Shown here: one piece after another, positions 19,857-29,183 of the stretch
Numbering within the stretch: the first letter of the stretch is position 1
Layout: each line of letters begins with the position of its first letter
Source: Alphaproteobacteria bacterium
GTDB taxonomy: Bacteria > Pseudomonadota > Alphaproteobacteria > Thalassobaculales > Thalassobaculaceae
Direction of reading: 5' to 3'
DNA length: 64,000 nt
NCBI GenBank assembly: GCA_024742275.1
Contig: JANSYS010000003.1
Location: 124,001-188,000, forward strand
Notes under the pieces: model-generated
What the model was told of the DNA's origin: nothing
Databases searched by the model: none
Seen by the model: the letters and a program-made list of their open reading frames with translations, nothing else
Position numbers and translations under genes: made by a program

Positions 19857-21239
19857 TCAGCTCCGGGGCTCGGGACGAAGGACGCTGGTGACGGCGCGGC
19901 GGTCCACCAGGACCGCGCGCAGCGCCTCCAGAACGGCATCGGGGGTCACGGCGGCCAGGCGCTCGGGCCATTCCTCGACATCGGCGATCGTGCCGCCGGT
20001 GGCGAGGGTCACGCCGAACACCCGGGCCGGCGACAGGGAATCGTCGCGCGAGAAGATCGCGCTGCGGGTCAGGCGTCGGATCGCCGAGTCGACCTCTTCC
20101 GGCGTCACCCCGTCGCGCAACACCGTTCGGATCTCAGCCTCCACGGCCTCTTCCAACGTCTCGACGGTCACACCGTCGCGGGGGCTGGCGTAGACGGCGA
20201 AGGTCTGCGGCCCAAGGCCGGACGGCGAGTAACCGGCGGCCGCATAGACCGCTTTGGCCTGGTCGACCACCAAGGCCCGGTACAGGCGGCTCGTGCTGCC
20301 GCCGCCCAGAATCTCGGCCGCCACCTCGAGGGCCGGCGTCTGGTCGGTGTCGCCCCAAACCTGGCCCGGCGCCAACCAGCGACGGGACCAGGTCGGCTGG
20401 TCGACGCGTGGACTGGAACCCTCGATCCGTCGGGCGGAGAGCTGCTCTGGCTCGCCGCCGCGCAGGGCGATCCGGTCGGGCACGTCGCGGGCGGGAACCT
20501 GGCCGTAGGTCTCTTCGGCCAGCCGGCGCACCTCGTCCGGCGTGACGTCCCCCGCGACCACCAGCACCGCATTGTTGGGAGCGTACCAGGTCTCGTAGAA
20601 CGCCTCCGCATCCTCCCTGGTGAGCTCGACGATCTCCTCCTCCCAGCCGATGATTGGAATTCGGTAGGGGTATGCGAGGTAGGTGGCGGCATTGACCTGT
20701 TCGCCATGCAGGGAGGCTGGATTGTTGTCGATCCGCGACCGACGCTCCTCGCGCACCACGTCCAGTTCCGGTCTGACCTGGTCGTCCGAGAGTTTCAGGT
20801 TGGCCATGCGGTCGGCCTCCAACGCCATCATCCGGCCCAGGTGCTGCTTCGCCACGTTCTGGTAGTAGCCGGTGTAGTCGTAGGAGGTGAACGCGTTCTC
20901 CCGACCGCCGATGCGCTTGACGATCGCCGAGAATTCGCCCGGCGCCATCGTGTCGGTGCCCTTGAACATCAGATGTTCGAGGAAATGGGCGATGCCGGAC
21001 TTGCCCTTCGGCTCGTCCGCCGATCCGACCTTGTAGAACACCATGTGGCTGACCACCGGCACCCGGTCGTTCTCGACGACAACCACCTGAAGGCCGTTAT
21101 CCAGGGTGAAGGTCGTCGGGTCGAAGACCGCCGCGCGTGCGGGTGTCGCCAGGACGACGAGAAGCGCCACGAGACCCGTCAGACGGCCGGCGGCGGCAAG
21201 AAATCTCGGAGACGGAGTTGGTATCGGGGACGACTGCAT
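19857..21239 (-). CDS. M16 family zinc peptidase, catalytic subunit (pitrilysin type)
   Basis: From the ATG at 21239 the protein has 460 residues: a signal peptide (GLVALLVVLATPARA), then FTLDNGLQVVVVENDRVPVVSHMVFYKVGSADEPKGKSG and the inverted zinc motif HFLEH with its downstream Glu (EEERRSR-type region after RPELDVV). The C-terminal half has the GGGSTSRLYRALVV motif. It should be a periplasmic metallopeptidase forming a heterodimer with the adjacent non-catalytic M16 protein. A GGAG about 10 bases upstream supports 21239; an upstream ATG at 21269 would lengthen the signal sequence. Confidence 0.9.
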   Translation of the reverse strand: MQSSPIPTPSPRFLAAAGRLTGLVALLVVLATPARAAVFDPTTFTLDNGLQVVVVENDRVPVVSHMVFYKVGSADEPKGKSGIAHFLEHLMFKGTDTMAPGEFSAIVKRIGGRENAFTSYDYTGYYQNVAKQHLGRMMALEADRMANLKLSDDQVRPELDVVREERRSRIDNNPASLHGEQVNAATYLAYPYRIPIIGWEEEIVELTREDAEAFYETWYAPNNAVLVVAGDVTPDEVRRLAEETYGQVPARDVPDRIALRGGEPEQLSARRIEGSSPRVDQPTWSRRWLAPGQVWGDTDQTPALEVAAEILGGGSTSRLYRALVVDQAKAVYAAAGYSPSGLGPQTFAVYASPRDGVTVETLEEAVEAEIRTVLRDGVTPEEVDSAIRRLTRSAIFSRDDSLSPARVFGVTLATGGTIADVEEWPERLAAVTPDAVLEALRAVLVDRRAVTSVLRPEPRS

Positions 21240-21417
21240 CGGCAAGGAGCTCCAAACGGACCTGTACACCCGTGGCGGATGTCCACCCGGTTCACATGGC
21301 GGCTCTATGCTCGTTCGTCAAACCACCGCCGGGACACCGCCGATAAGGGCGCCCAAAAGTGGCGATTTCGCGACCGGCACCGGGCGCGAGAGAGGCACGG
21401 TGCCGGTTTCGGCATGT

Positions 21418-22038
21418 TCAGAACAGGCGCTGAAGCAGCCCTTCGCGACGGCGCGTGATCGTCGGCAACTCGCCCTCGCTCGGCTTGCGGCCAAGAGCCG
21501 CGTTCTCCTGCAGGCGCTGCTGCTCCTTGGTGGCGTCCAGGAGGATGCCCGGCGCGGGCGGTTCTTTCCAGAACAGGAGCCGATCGATCGGGTACTGGGT
21601 TTCGTAGACGTAGTCCGCCGTTTCGACGTCGACCGTCTCACGGATACCCGGCTCGGCCTGATCGAGACCAAGCTGCTGGCGGAAACGCGCCTCGCCGATC
21701 GAGCTGACGATCACCGGCGCAGCCGGCACCGCTCCCGCGGCGGCCGAACCGGTGGTCGCGATCCGGGCCGGCCGACCGAGAATCCGCTCGGCGGCCGTAT
21801 CCGTGGTCGACTTCTCCTGCGGACGAGGGACGCCGGGCTGGGGCGGACGCAGATCGTAGTTCGGCGGCAGCACCAGCGGCGCCCGGGCCACCACCTGGAA
21901 CTCGTCCGGCGGATCCTTGGTCTGGCCGAGCGCGTCGCGGAGCTGCCCGCAGCCGCCCAGGCCGACCGCCATGATCACCGCCAGAACGGTGGCGGGAACG
22001 ATACGGGCAATGCGCCCGAGTTCGACGGTCTCACCCAT
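21418..22038 (-). CDS. DUF3035 lipoprotein
   Basis: The 206-residue protein has a lipoprotein signal ending in VGLGGC (lipobox, Cys about residue 30). The DUF3035 hallmark PDEFQVVARAPLVLPPNYDLRPPQPG follows, then Ala- and Gly-rich spacers and a basic C-terminal end. The family is common in alphaproteobacteria just downstream of lspA and near M16 peptidases, as here; its role is unknown, though the lipobox places it in the envelope. Its start codon overlaps the lspA stop by 8 bp, so translation is coupled. Confidence 0.88.
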   Translation of the reverse strand: MGETVELGRIARIVPATVLAVIMAVGLGGCGQLRDALGQTKDPPDEFQVVARAPLVLPPNYDLRPPQPGVPRPQEKSTTDTAAERILGRPARIATTGSAAAGAVPAAPVIVSSIGEARFRQQLGLDQAEPGIRETVDVETADYVYETQYPIDRLLFWKEPPAPGILLDATKEQQRLQENAALGRKPSEGELPTITRRREGLLQRLF

Positions 22039-22537
22039 CGTTCACTTGTCCTCCCTCGGTCTCCGCTCCGCGGGTGCCGACGCCGAAGGCATCGAGCAGC
22101 AGAAGACCCACGCCCAAGGTAATCGCGGAGTCCGCGATGTTGAAGGCCGGCCAATGCCAGCCGCCGTAGTGCACGTCGATAAAATCGACGACAGCGCCGT
22201 ATAGCATGCGGTCGATCACATTGCCGATGGCCCCGCCGATCACCGCACCGAGCCCCCAGACGAGCGGCCAGTGCCGGATTCGTGCAAGCCATCCTACCAT
22301 GAAGGCGCAGACGAGCAGCGCGAAACCGCTGAGCAGCCACGGCCCCCAGGGCGCGTCGCTGGACAGCAGGCCGAAGCTCACCCCACGGTTCCAGACCGGA
22401 ACGAAGTTCAAGACCGGAAAGATCTCGATCCGGCGCGGAGGATCGAACAGCGTGGACAGCGCCCACATCTTGGTCGCCTGGTCGAGCAGGACGATCAGAA
22501 CGGCCAAGCCGAGGCCTCGAGTCAGCGCGGATCTCAT
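22031..22537 (-). CDS. lspA: Lipoprotein signal peptidase LspA (signal peptidase II)
   Basis: The 168-residue inner-membrane protein has four hydrophobic helices and the family motifs LLDQATKMWA, VWNRGVSFGLL, GGAIGNVIDRMLYGAVVDFIDVH and WPAFNIADSAIT. The two catalytic aspartates lie in NVIDR and NIADS. It removes signal peptides from lipoproteins after lipidation and is the target of globomycin. It starts 10 bp after ileS, a classical ileS-lspA pair. Confidence 0.96.
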   Translation of the reverse strand: MRSALTRGLGLAVLIVLLDQATKMWALSTLFDPPRRIEIFPVLNFVPVWNRGVSFGLLSSDAPWGPWLLSGFALLVCAFMVGWLARIRHWPLVWGLGAVIGGAIGNVIDRMLYGAVVDFIDVHYGGWHWPAFNIADSAITLGVGLLLLDAFGVGTRGAETEGGQVNDG

Positions 22538-22547
22538 GCCGGGCCGC

Positions 22548-25370
22548 TCACTCCGCGGCGTCGACGAGACCGGAAACCGCGTCCTCGCAGCGGCCGCAGA
22601 TCGGGTCGCCGACGGACACCTCGGGCAGAACGCGCCAGCACCGCTCGCACTTCTCGCCCTCCGCCGTCCGAGGATCGCAGGCAACGCCCGGAACCTCCGG
22701 CAGGCGATAGGCACTCTCCGGTCCCTCGCCTTCGACCAGGGACGCGCCGGAGGTGATGAAGATCTCGGCCGGATCCAGCCCCTCGAACGCCGCCTTCTCG
22801 GCCGCGGACATATGCACCGTCGGCGCCGCCTGGAGCGACGATCCAATACGCTTCTCGGCCCGCTCGAGCTCCAGCGCACCGGTGACCACCCGGCGGACCT
22901 GACGGATCGTCGACCATTTCTCGGCGAGCGCCTCGTCGCGCCACGCGGTCGGGATCGTCGGATAGGCCTGCAGATGGACCGAATCGAAGGGGCCGGTATT
23001 GCGGGACCGCCAGGCTTCCTCCGCGGTGAAACAGCAGATCGGCGCAAGCCAGGTGGTGAGGCACTCGAACAGCGTGTTCATCACCGTGCGAACCGCCCGG
23101 CGCCGATCGCTCCGGGGATCGTCGCAGTAGAGCGAATCCTTGCGGATGTCGAAATAGAACGCCGACAGGTCGCTGGCGCAGAACTGATGCAGCGTCAGGA
23201 ACATGGTGTGGTAGTCGAAATCGTGGGTGCATTGGCGCACCACCGCGTCGACCTCCGAGATCCGGTGCAGCACCCAGCGCTCCAACTCCGGCATCCGGTC
23301 GACGGAGATCGCCTCGGCCTCGGTGAAGCCGTCCAATGCGCCGAGGACGTAGCGCAGCGTATTGCGCAGGCGCCGGTAGTGATCGACCGCGTGCTTGAGA
23401 ATGCCGGGGCCGACCCGCAGGTCCTCGGTGAAGTCCGAACTGACCACCCAGATCCGCAGGATGTCGGCGCCGCTCTGCTCCATCACCTCCAGCGGATCGA
23501 CGCCGTTGCCGAGCGACTTCGACATCTTCCGGCCGTCCTCGGCATTGATGAAGCCGTGGGTCAGCACCGCCTCGTAAGGCGCGCGGCCGCGGGTGCCGCA
23601 GCCGACCAGCAGCGAGGAGTGGAACCAGCCGCGGTGCTGGTCGGAGCCTTCGAGATAGAGCTGTGCCGGCCAGGGCAGGTCGGCCCAGGCCTCGTCGTCC
23701 GATTCCAGAACGAAGGCGTGGGTCGAGCCGCTGTCGAACCAGACATCGGCGATGTCGGAGACCTGTTCGTAGTCCTTCGGATCGTAGTCGGGACCTAGGA
23801 AGCGGGACGGATCGCTGGAGAACCAGGCGTCGGCCCCCTCCTGCTCGAACGCGTCCGCCACCCGGTCGATGACCGCCTGATCGCGCAACGGCTCGCCGGT
23901 CTCCTTCGACGTGAAGACCGGGATCGGGACGCCCCAGGCGCGCTGGCGGCTGATGCACCAGTCGGGCCGGGACTCGATCATGCCGCGCAGCCGGTTCTGG
24001 CCGGCGGCGGGGACGAACCGGGTCTCGTCTATCGCCTTCAGCGCCGTCTCCCGCAGCCCGTTGGTCTCCATGGAGATGAACCACTGGGAGGTGTTGCGGA
24101 AGATCAGCGGCGCCTTGGAGCGCCAGGAATGGGGGTAGGAGTGCTTGATCTTGCCGCGCGCGACCAGGCCGCCGTGATCGCGGATGATGGCCGCGATCTT
24201 CATGTTGTCCTCGAGCACATGCATGCCGGCGAAGATCGGAACGTGATCGTAGAACACACCGTCGTCGCCGACGGTCTGCGGCACCTCCAGGTCATGCGCC
24301 TTGCCGAGCACGAAGTCGTCGGCACCGTGACCCGGCGCGATGTGGACGAAGCCGGTACCGGCATCGTCGGTGGCGAAATCCGCCGACAGAGCCGGAACGT
24401 CATAGTCGTAGCCCTGGCCGCGCAGAGGGTGGGCGCAGACCGTCCCGGCGATCTGCGCGCCCTTCAGGCCGGCGATTTCCGTCAGCGCCTCGATCCTGGT
24501 CTGCGCCTTGAAGTCTTCCAGCAGGTTGCGGGCGACCACCAGCTTCTCGCCGACCTTGGCGAGGCTGTTCTCGGCGACCTCGGTCGGCTCCACCACCACG
24601 TAGTCGATCTCGTCGCCATAGGCGACCGCGCGGTTGCCCGGCATGGTCCAGGGCGTGGTCGTCCAGATCACGATCGCCGCCCCCTCCAGCGCCGGATCGC
24701 CGGCTTTCACCACCGGAAAGCGGGCATGGATCGTGGTCGAGGTGTGGTCGTGATACTCGATCTCGGCATCGGCCAGCGCGGTCTTCTCGACCACCGACCA
24801 CATGACCGGGCGCGCGCCCTTGTAGAGACTGCCGTTCATCAGGAACTTGCCGATCTCGCGCGCGATCTGCGCCTCGGCCTTGAAGGTCATGGTGGTGTAG
24901 TAGTTGTCCCAGTCGCCGGTCACGCCCAGGCGCTTGAACTCCTCGCGCTGGGTGTCGATCCACTGGTCGGCGAACTCGCGGCACTGGCGGCGGAACTCGA
25001 CCACCGGAACCGCGTCCTTGTCCTTGCCCTTGGCGCGGTAGTCCTCTTCGATCTTCCACTCGATCGGCAGGCCGTGGCAGTCCCAGCCCGGCACGTAGTG
25101 GGTGCGCTTGCCGGCCATATGCTGGGTGCGGTTGACCAGATCCTTCAGGATCTTGTTCAGCGCGTGTCCCATATGCAGATGACCGTTCGCGTAGGGCGGG
25201 CCGTCATGCAGGATGAACGGCTCGGCGCCCTTGCGGACCTCGCGGATCCGACGGTCGAGGTCGATCTCCTTCCACCAGGCGAGAATCTCCGGCTCGCGCT
25301 TCGGCAGGCCGGCGCGCATGGGAAAGTCCGTCTTCGGCAGGAACACCGTGCTCTTGTAGTCCGTCGTCAT
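22548..25370 (-). CDS. ileS: Isoleucine-tRNA ligase
   Basis: The 940-residue class I synthetase has the HIGH-type motif in YANGHLHMGHALNKILKD, the editing domain with TTTPWTMPGNRAVAYG, and the KMSKS motif in GRKMSKSLGNGV. The C-terminal zinc site reads CERCWR...CGRC. It charges tRNA-Ile. Length fits the family (about 940). It leads the ileS-lspA-DUF3035 group and lies just downstream of ribF. Confidence 0.98.
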   Translation of the reverse strand: MTTDYKSTVFLPKTDFPMRAGLPKREPEILAWWKEIDLDRRIREVRKGAEPFILHDGPPYANGHLHMGHALNKILKDLVNRTQHMAGKRTHYVPGWDCHGLPIEWKIEEDYRAKGKDKDAVPVVEFRRQCREFADQWIDTQREEFKRLGVTGDWDNYYTTMTFKAEAQIAREIGKFLMNGSLYKGARPVMWSVVEKTALADAEIEYHDHTSTTIHARFPVVKAGDPALEGAAIVIWTTTPWTMPGNRAVAYGDEIDYVVVEPTEVAENSLAKVGEKLVVARNLLEDFKAQTRIEALTEIAGLKGAQIAGTVCAHPLRGQGYDYDVPALSADFATDDAGTGFVHIAPGHGADDFVLGKAHDLEVPQTVGDDGVFYDHVPIFAGMHVLEDNMKIAAIIRDHGGLVARGKIKHSYPHSWRSKAPLIFRNTSQWFISMETNGLRETALKAIDETRFVPAAGQNRLRGMIESRPDWCISRQRAWGVPIPVFTSKETGEPLRDQAVIDRVADAFEQEGADAWFSSDPSRFLGPDYDPKDYEQVSDIADVWFDSGSTHAFVLESDDEAWADLPWPAQLYLEGSDQHRGWFHSSLLVGCGTRGRAPYEAVLTHGFINAEDGRKMSKSLGNGVDPLEVMEQSGADILRIWVVSSDFTEDLRVGPGILKHAVDHYRRLRNTLRYVLGALDGFTEAEAISVDRMPELERWVLHRISEVDAVVRQCTHDFDYHTMFLTLHQFCASDLSAFYFDIRKDSLYCDDPRSDRRRAVRTVMNTLFECLTTWLAPICCFTAEEAWRSRNTGPFDSVHLQAYPTIPTAWRDEALAEKWSTIRQVRRVVTGALELERAEKRIGSSLQAAPTVHMSAAEKAAFEGLDPAEIFITSGASLVEGEGPESAYRLPEVPGVACDPRTAEGEKCERCWRVLPEVSVGDPICGRCEDAVSGLVDAAE

Positions 25371-25432
25371 CTCGAACGTCCGTATCGTTGGGAAGCCGGG
25401 GCCGCGCGGAACGCGCCCGACGCCGCACGCGC

Positions 25433-26374
25433 TCAGTGCCCCAGAAGCTCCCGCGCCTGAGCCGCATCGGCGCCGATCTGCGCCGTCAGCTCGTCCAGGC
25501 CGCCAAACTTCCGCTCCGGCCGGATAAAGTCAACCAATCTAACGCGCAAATCCCGCCCGTAGAGGTCGATTTCCTGATCGAACAGATGCACCTCCAGCAG
25601 CACGCCCCGATCGTTGACCGTCGGGCGGATGCCGAGATTGGCGACCCCGGGCATCCAGGTGCCCGCCCTCTCGCCGGAGATCAGCATGGCGCGCACCGCG
25701 TAGACGCCGAGGCGCGGGCAGAGCAGGTCGCCCAGCCTCAGGTTGGCGGTCGGAAATCCGATCGTCCGGCCGCGGCGGTCGCCTTCCTCGACGCCGGCCG
25801 TGATCTCCCAGGGCGCCCCCAGCAGCGAGGCGGCGCCCCGCGGGTCGCCTTCCATCAGGCACTGGCGGATCCGGGACGACGAGTACACCGCCCCGTCGCT
25901 CTCATGGACGGCGGCGACCTTGGTGGCGCCGAAACCCTTCTGGGCGGCGCGCTCGACCAGCATGTCCGGCGTGCCGCGCCGGCGATGTCCGAAGTTGAAG
26001 TCGTAGCCGATCACCACATGGCGCAGGCCGAGCCGCCCGAGCAACACGTCGTCGATGAAGGCCTCGGCCCCGAGTTGCGCGAAGTCCTGGTTGAACGGGA
26101 TCTCGAACAGGGTATCGACGCCGAGATCCTCCAGACGCGACGCACGCCCCTTCGAGGTGGTCAGGCGGAACGGTTCCAGATTGGCCTGAAAGAACTGGCG
26201 CGGATGCGGCTCGAAGGTGACGACGGAGAGCGGTGCGTGCAGGTCGCCGGCGATCCGGGCCGCCTCACCGATCACCGCCCGGTGGCCCAGATGGACACCG
26301 TCGAAGTTGCCGATCGCGGCGACCGATCCCCGGTGCCGGGGCTCGACGGCGTCGAGAGAACGCAGAATCTCCAC
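25433..26374 (-). CDS. ribF: Bifunctional riboflavin kinase / FAD synthetase RibF
   Basis: The 313-residue protein has an N-terminal nucleotidyltransferase domain (AAIGNFDGVHLGHRAVI, VVTFEPHPRQFF, VIGYDFNFGHRRRGT) and a C-terminal kinase domain (RGRTIGFPTANL, GVYAVRA, GVANLGIRPTV). It converts riboflavin to FMN and then FAD. The GTG at 26374 is preferred because AAAGGGA lies just upstream; the longer frame to 26476 would overlap the MaoC gene. The ribF-ileS-lspA order is widely conserved. Confidence 0.95.
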   Translation of the reverse strand: MEILRSLDAVEPRHRGSVAAIGNFDGVHLGHRAVIGEAARIAGDLHAPLSVVTFEPHPRQFFQANLEPFRLTTSKGRASRLEDLGVDTLFEIPFNQDFAQLGAEAFIDDVLLGRLGLRHVVIGYDFNFGHRRRGTPDMLVERAAQKGFGATKVAAVHESDGAVYSSSRIRQCLMEGDPRGAASLLGAPWEITAGVEEGDRRGRTIGFPTANLRLGDLLCPRLGVYAVRAMLISGERAGTWMPGVANLGIRPTVNDRGVLLEVHLFDQEIDLYGRDLRVRLVDFIRPERKFGGLDELTAQIGADAAQARELLGH

Positions 26375-26394
26375 GGGACGTCCCTTTCCGTCGG

Positions 26395-26853
26395 TCAGGC
26401 CGCTTTGCTCGCCGCCCGCGACGGGACGAGGATAGTGGCGTCGCCGTCGATGACGACGGTGCGTCCGACCCGGCACCGCGAGCGGAAGGCGACCCGCTTC
26501 TTCTCGGCGTTGATGTCCATGACCTCGACCGTGGTGGTGACCGTGTCGCCGATCCTCACAGGGGCCAGGAACCGCAGCGTCTGGGAGATGTAGACCGAGC
26601 CCTTACCCGGCATGAGGGTCCCGAAGATCTTGGAGATGAAGGCGGCCCCGAGCATGCCGTGGGCGATGCGGCCCTTGAACATGGTGGTCTTGGCGTAGTC
26701 CTCGTCCAGATGCAGCGGGTTCCTGTCGCCGGAGACCTCGGCGAACTGTTCGATCATGTCCTCCGTGACCACGCGCTCGTAGTCGGCGGTCATGCCGACC
26801 GCAAGGTCTTCGAGGAAGTATTGACCGGCCTCCTCGGAATCTCCGTCCGTCAT
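26395..26853 (-). CDS. MaoC-like dehydratase ((R)-specific enoyl-CoA hydratase type)
   Basis: The 152-residue protein is a single hot-dog domain with the hydratase signature FAEVSGDRNPLHLDEDYAKTTMFKGRIAHGML, which contains the catalytic Asp and His. PhaJ-type members hydrate trans-2-enoyl-CoA to (R)-3-hydroxyacyl-CoA, feeding polyhydroxyalkanoate synthesis; other members act in fatty acid or branched-acid degradation. The ATG at 26853 has GGAGAGGGA upstream. It precedes ribF by 20 bp, so both probably share a transcript. Confidence 0.87.
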   Translation of the reverse strand: MTDGDSEEAGQYFLEDLAVGMTADYERVVTEDMIEQFAEVSGDRNPLHLDEDYAKTTMFKGRIAHGMLGAAFISKIFGTLMPGKGSVYISQTLRFLAPVRIGDTVTTTVEVMDINAEKKRVAFRSRCRVGRTVVIDGDATILVPSRAASKAA

Positions 26854-27043
26854 GCGTCCCTCTCCCCGGCTTTTCCGCCGCTTATGCTGCAGCGCGATAT
26901 TGCTGGCGGCGACTATACAGTCGGGGACGAATCGCCTCAAGCGAGGGCGGCGCGGGCGCTGGTTGACCGGTCTTGTGTCCGGGTCTCGGGGATGGTCTTG
27001 GCGGACCAGAAATCGACCAACATGGCCGACACCCACGCGCCGA

Positions 27044-28039
27044 CTATTGCTCCGGATCGATGGGCGAAAAGTCGATGGTGGGGAATAGGGAATACAAAGC
27101 GCGTACCTGAGCCTTGATGCTTGGATCGATCTCTTGGTGCGCGCGGTTGCCTCCGGTGCGATATCGCACGGCCGTTGGATTGGATTTGGTCAGTGCGCCA
27201 GTCCGAATTGCCGCCTCGTCGAGCTTATCCTGATGAACCGGCAGACCCACATGTCGCAGAACGCGCTCGGCAGCCACCGTCCAATCATCCCTGTTCTCTT
27301 CGTAGGACAATACGAGAACGCGATTGGTTTGGGACGCCAGGTGCATCCACGTGGCGAACATCTCCACATAGTGGAATGCCATTCTCGCAACCGCTACGTT
27401 GAGCGCTTCTGCGCCAACCGGAGGACGATACGGGAGTCCATAAGCTGTGCTCTGGATGTGATCCGCGAAGCTCAGCAGGCTCGCGAAGATGTTCCGGTGG
27501 ATGAAGACCGGCGATATGCCGAAGAGCGCACATCGGGCGATGCATCTCGGGTGTCCCGCCAGATGCCCCCGGGCGATGGCCGGCGTCCGCGCAGCGCTAT
27601 CAAAAAGCCGGTAGTCGAAATTCACACCGTTCGGCGTGGTCAGCGGTGTCAGATTCCAATTCGACCGGCCAGTGTAGTTCGCCAAGATCGTATTGAGATA
27701 TGTAGAGCCCGATTTCGGAAACGGAAACAGAAAGATCGAGCTCTGATCAATCGTTCGCCAACCTTTGTCTTCAAGATCCAGAAACGTCCGAAAGAACATT
27801 GCGGCATCCGGATTCATGTCCGGGAAGTACGTGGCGATGAAGCGTTCGCAGGTTCCATAGTTGAACGATAGAATGAGTTCCGTCGCCAGATCGGTTCGCC
27901 CCTGCAGCCCCGCCAGGATTGCGGTTGCGATCGCCTTGTCGACAGTGGCACCTTGGACGTCGGCAAGGGCTTGGGCCGCCTCCTTCACCATTCCAATGGC
28001 GATCGAACGCAGCGCGCGCCTGATCCGTTCGTCGGCCAC
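27044..28039 (-). CDS. Sulfotransferase family protein
   Basis: The 331-residue protein has the PAPS-binding 5'-phosphosulfate loop in FPFPKSGSTYLNTILANY (about residues 106-123) and a likely 3'-phosphate site in VFIHRNIFASLLSFADH. The late region VLVLSYEENRDD resembles other bacterial sulfotransferases that act on small molecules, lipids or surface polysaccharides. The substrate is not evident. It starts with GTG after AAGGGA. Its codon use is less GC-biased than its neighbours and it is flanked by AT-rich DNA, which suggests recent acquisition. No PAPS-synthesis genes are nearby. Confidence 0.82.
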   Translation of the reverse strand: MADERIRRALRSIAIGMVKEAAQALADVQGATVDKAIATAILAGLQGRTDLATELILSFNYGTCERFIATYFPDMNPDAAMFFRTFLDLEDKGWRTIDQSSIFLFPFPKSGSTYLNTILANYTGRSNWNLTPLTTPNGVNFDYRLFDSAARTPAIARGHLAGHPRCIARCALFGISPVFIHRNIFASLLSFADHIQSTAYGLPYRPPVGAEALNVAVARMAFHYVEMFATWMHLASQTNRVLVLSYEENRDDWTVAAERVLRHVGLPVHQDKLDEAAIRTGALTKSNPTAVRYRTGGNRAHQEIDPSIKAQVRALYSLFPTIDFSPIDPEQ

Positions 28040-28309
28040 CGTCCCTTTGATGTCGGCGTCCGAGGTCCGCGTCCGAGGTCCGCGTCTGCAGTGGCTGGAC
28101 CCAACGAGATCATTTCAACCTATCCAAACATATAACTCTGTAAAACACCGTTAGAGAGAAAATTAAGAACAATTTTCAGATGTATCCAGCCCCGAAATTC
28201 CTCCTTTGAGAGTTTCAGTTTGATTACGGTACATTTTTAGATTGTTCGTATTCCTGAAGCCGACCCGCGACGCTTGATCTGTTCCTCACCGCGTGCGATC
28301 CGCCTGTCC
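28040..28309. other. AT-rich intergenic region upstream of the sulfotransferase gene
   Basis: This 270-bp gap separates two divergent genes, the sulfotransferase (minus) and birA (plus). From about 28120 to 28250 it is strikingly AT-rich for this genome and probably holds the sulfotransferase promoter. It also contains a 13-bp tandem duplication close to the sulfotransferase start. No gene was recognised. Confidence 0.6.
28058..28086. repeat. Two exact 13-bp tandem copies plus a partial third
   Basis: The unit GTCCGAGGTCCGC occurs twice back to back (28058-28070 and 28071-28083), followed by GTC. It lies about 20 bp upstream of the sulfotransferase GTG, in the leader region. Replication slippage is the simplest origin. 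Confidence 0.75.
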
Positions 28310-29059
28310 ATGACAGCGCCGATCATCGATCTCGACACCGTCGACAGCACCAACCTGGAAGCCCGCCGGCGGATCGCTGCGGGCGCGGTCGACGGCACCG
28401 TCGTCACCGCCCGCCAGCAGACCGGCGGTCTCGCCCGTCGCGGCCGGACCTGGACCAGTCCGCCCGGCAACCTGTACTGGAGCCGCATCTCCTATCCCGC
28501 GCCGACCTGGCCGCCGGTGTGGGGCCTGTCGATGGTTTGCGGCCTGGCGGTGCTCGACCTCGCCTGCGCCGCCCTGCCCGACGACGTCGCGGTGACCCTC
28601 AAATGGCCGAACGACGTCCTGGTGGAAGGCGCGAAGGTGGCTGGCATCCTGCTGGAAAGCGGCGAGAGCGGCGGTCGACCGTGGGTGATCAGTGGGATCG
28701 GAATCAACCTGGTTTCCGCACCCTCGACCGGCCTGCTCTACGCCGCGACCGATCTGCGCTCATCCGGTGCGGAGGACATCGATCGCGACCGGGCCGCCGG
28801 CGATCTCGCAGGCCATTTCGACCGGCGGCTGGCGGCCTACCTGGCGGGCGGCCTGCCCGCGATCCGGGCGGCGGTTCTCGACCACCTGGCAGGCCTCGAC
28901 GAGCCGATCGTCGCCCGGATTTCCGACGATCCGGATCAGAACGTCGCCGGAACGCTGCGCGGCCTCGACGCGCAGTGCCGGGCCGAGATCGAGACCGCCG
29001 ACGGAACCGTACGGGCGATCGCCGCGGGCGATCTGTTCTTCGGAGCGGGACGTGCCTGA
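28310..29059 (+). CDS. birA: Biotin-[acetyl-CoA-carboxylase] ligase (monofunctional BirA)
   Basis: The 249-residue protein contains DLDTVDSTNLEARR, the biotinyl-AMP loop region GGLARRGRTWTSPPGNLYWS, TLKWPNDVLVEGAKVAGILLE and a short C-terminal SH3-like domain ending AAGDLFFGAGRA. It attaches biotin to carboxylase carrier proteins. There is no N-terminal DNA-binding domain, so it does not regulate biotin genes. The usual GRGRRGRxW loop reads GLARRGRTW here, with the GRGR start altered. The ATG at 28310 is preferred over an upstream TTG. Confidence 0.92.
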   Translation: MTAPIIDLDTVDSTNLEARRRIAAGAVDGTVVTARQQTGGLARRGRTWTSPPGNLYWSRISYPAPTWPPVWGLSMVCGLAVLDLACAALPDDVAVTLKWPNDVLVEGAKVAGILLESGESGGRPWVISGIGINLVSAPSTGLLYAATDLRSSGAEDIDRDRAAGDLAGHFDRRLAAYLAGGLPAIRAAVLDHLAGLDEPIVARISDDPDQNVAGTLRGLDAQCRAEIETADGTVRAIAAGDLFFGAGRA

Positions 29060-29183
29060 GCGACGGCGCGCGCAGGCGGAAACGGATCTGGACGCGATCC
29101 TGGCGGGGTGACAGGGGCGGCATCGCGTCGTAGGAAGACGCGACACAAGTCCCTCAAGCCAAAAATCCTCAGGGAGTGCCGAC

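Noticed and set aside
18115-20193. 692-codon plus-strand frame opposite pgi and the M16 gene
   Set aside because: No domains, and both opposite genes are well supported.
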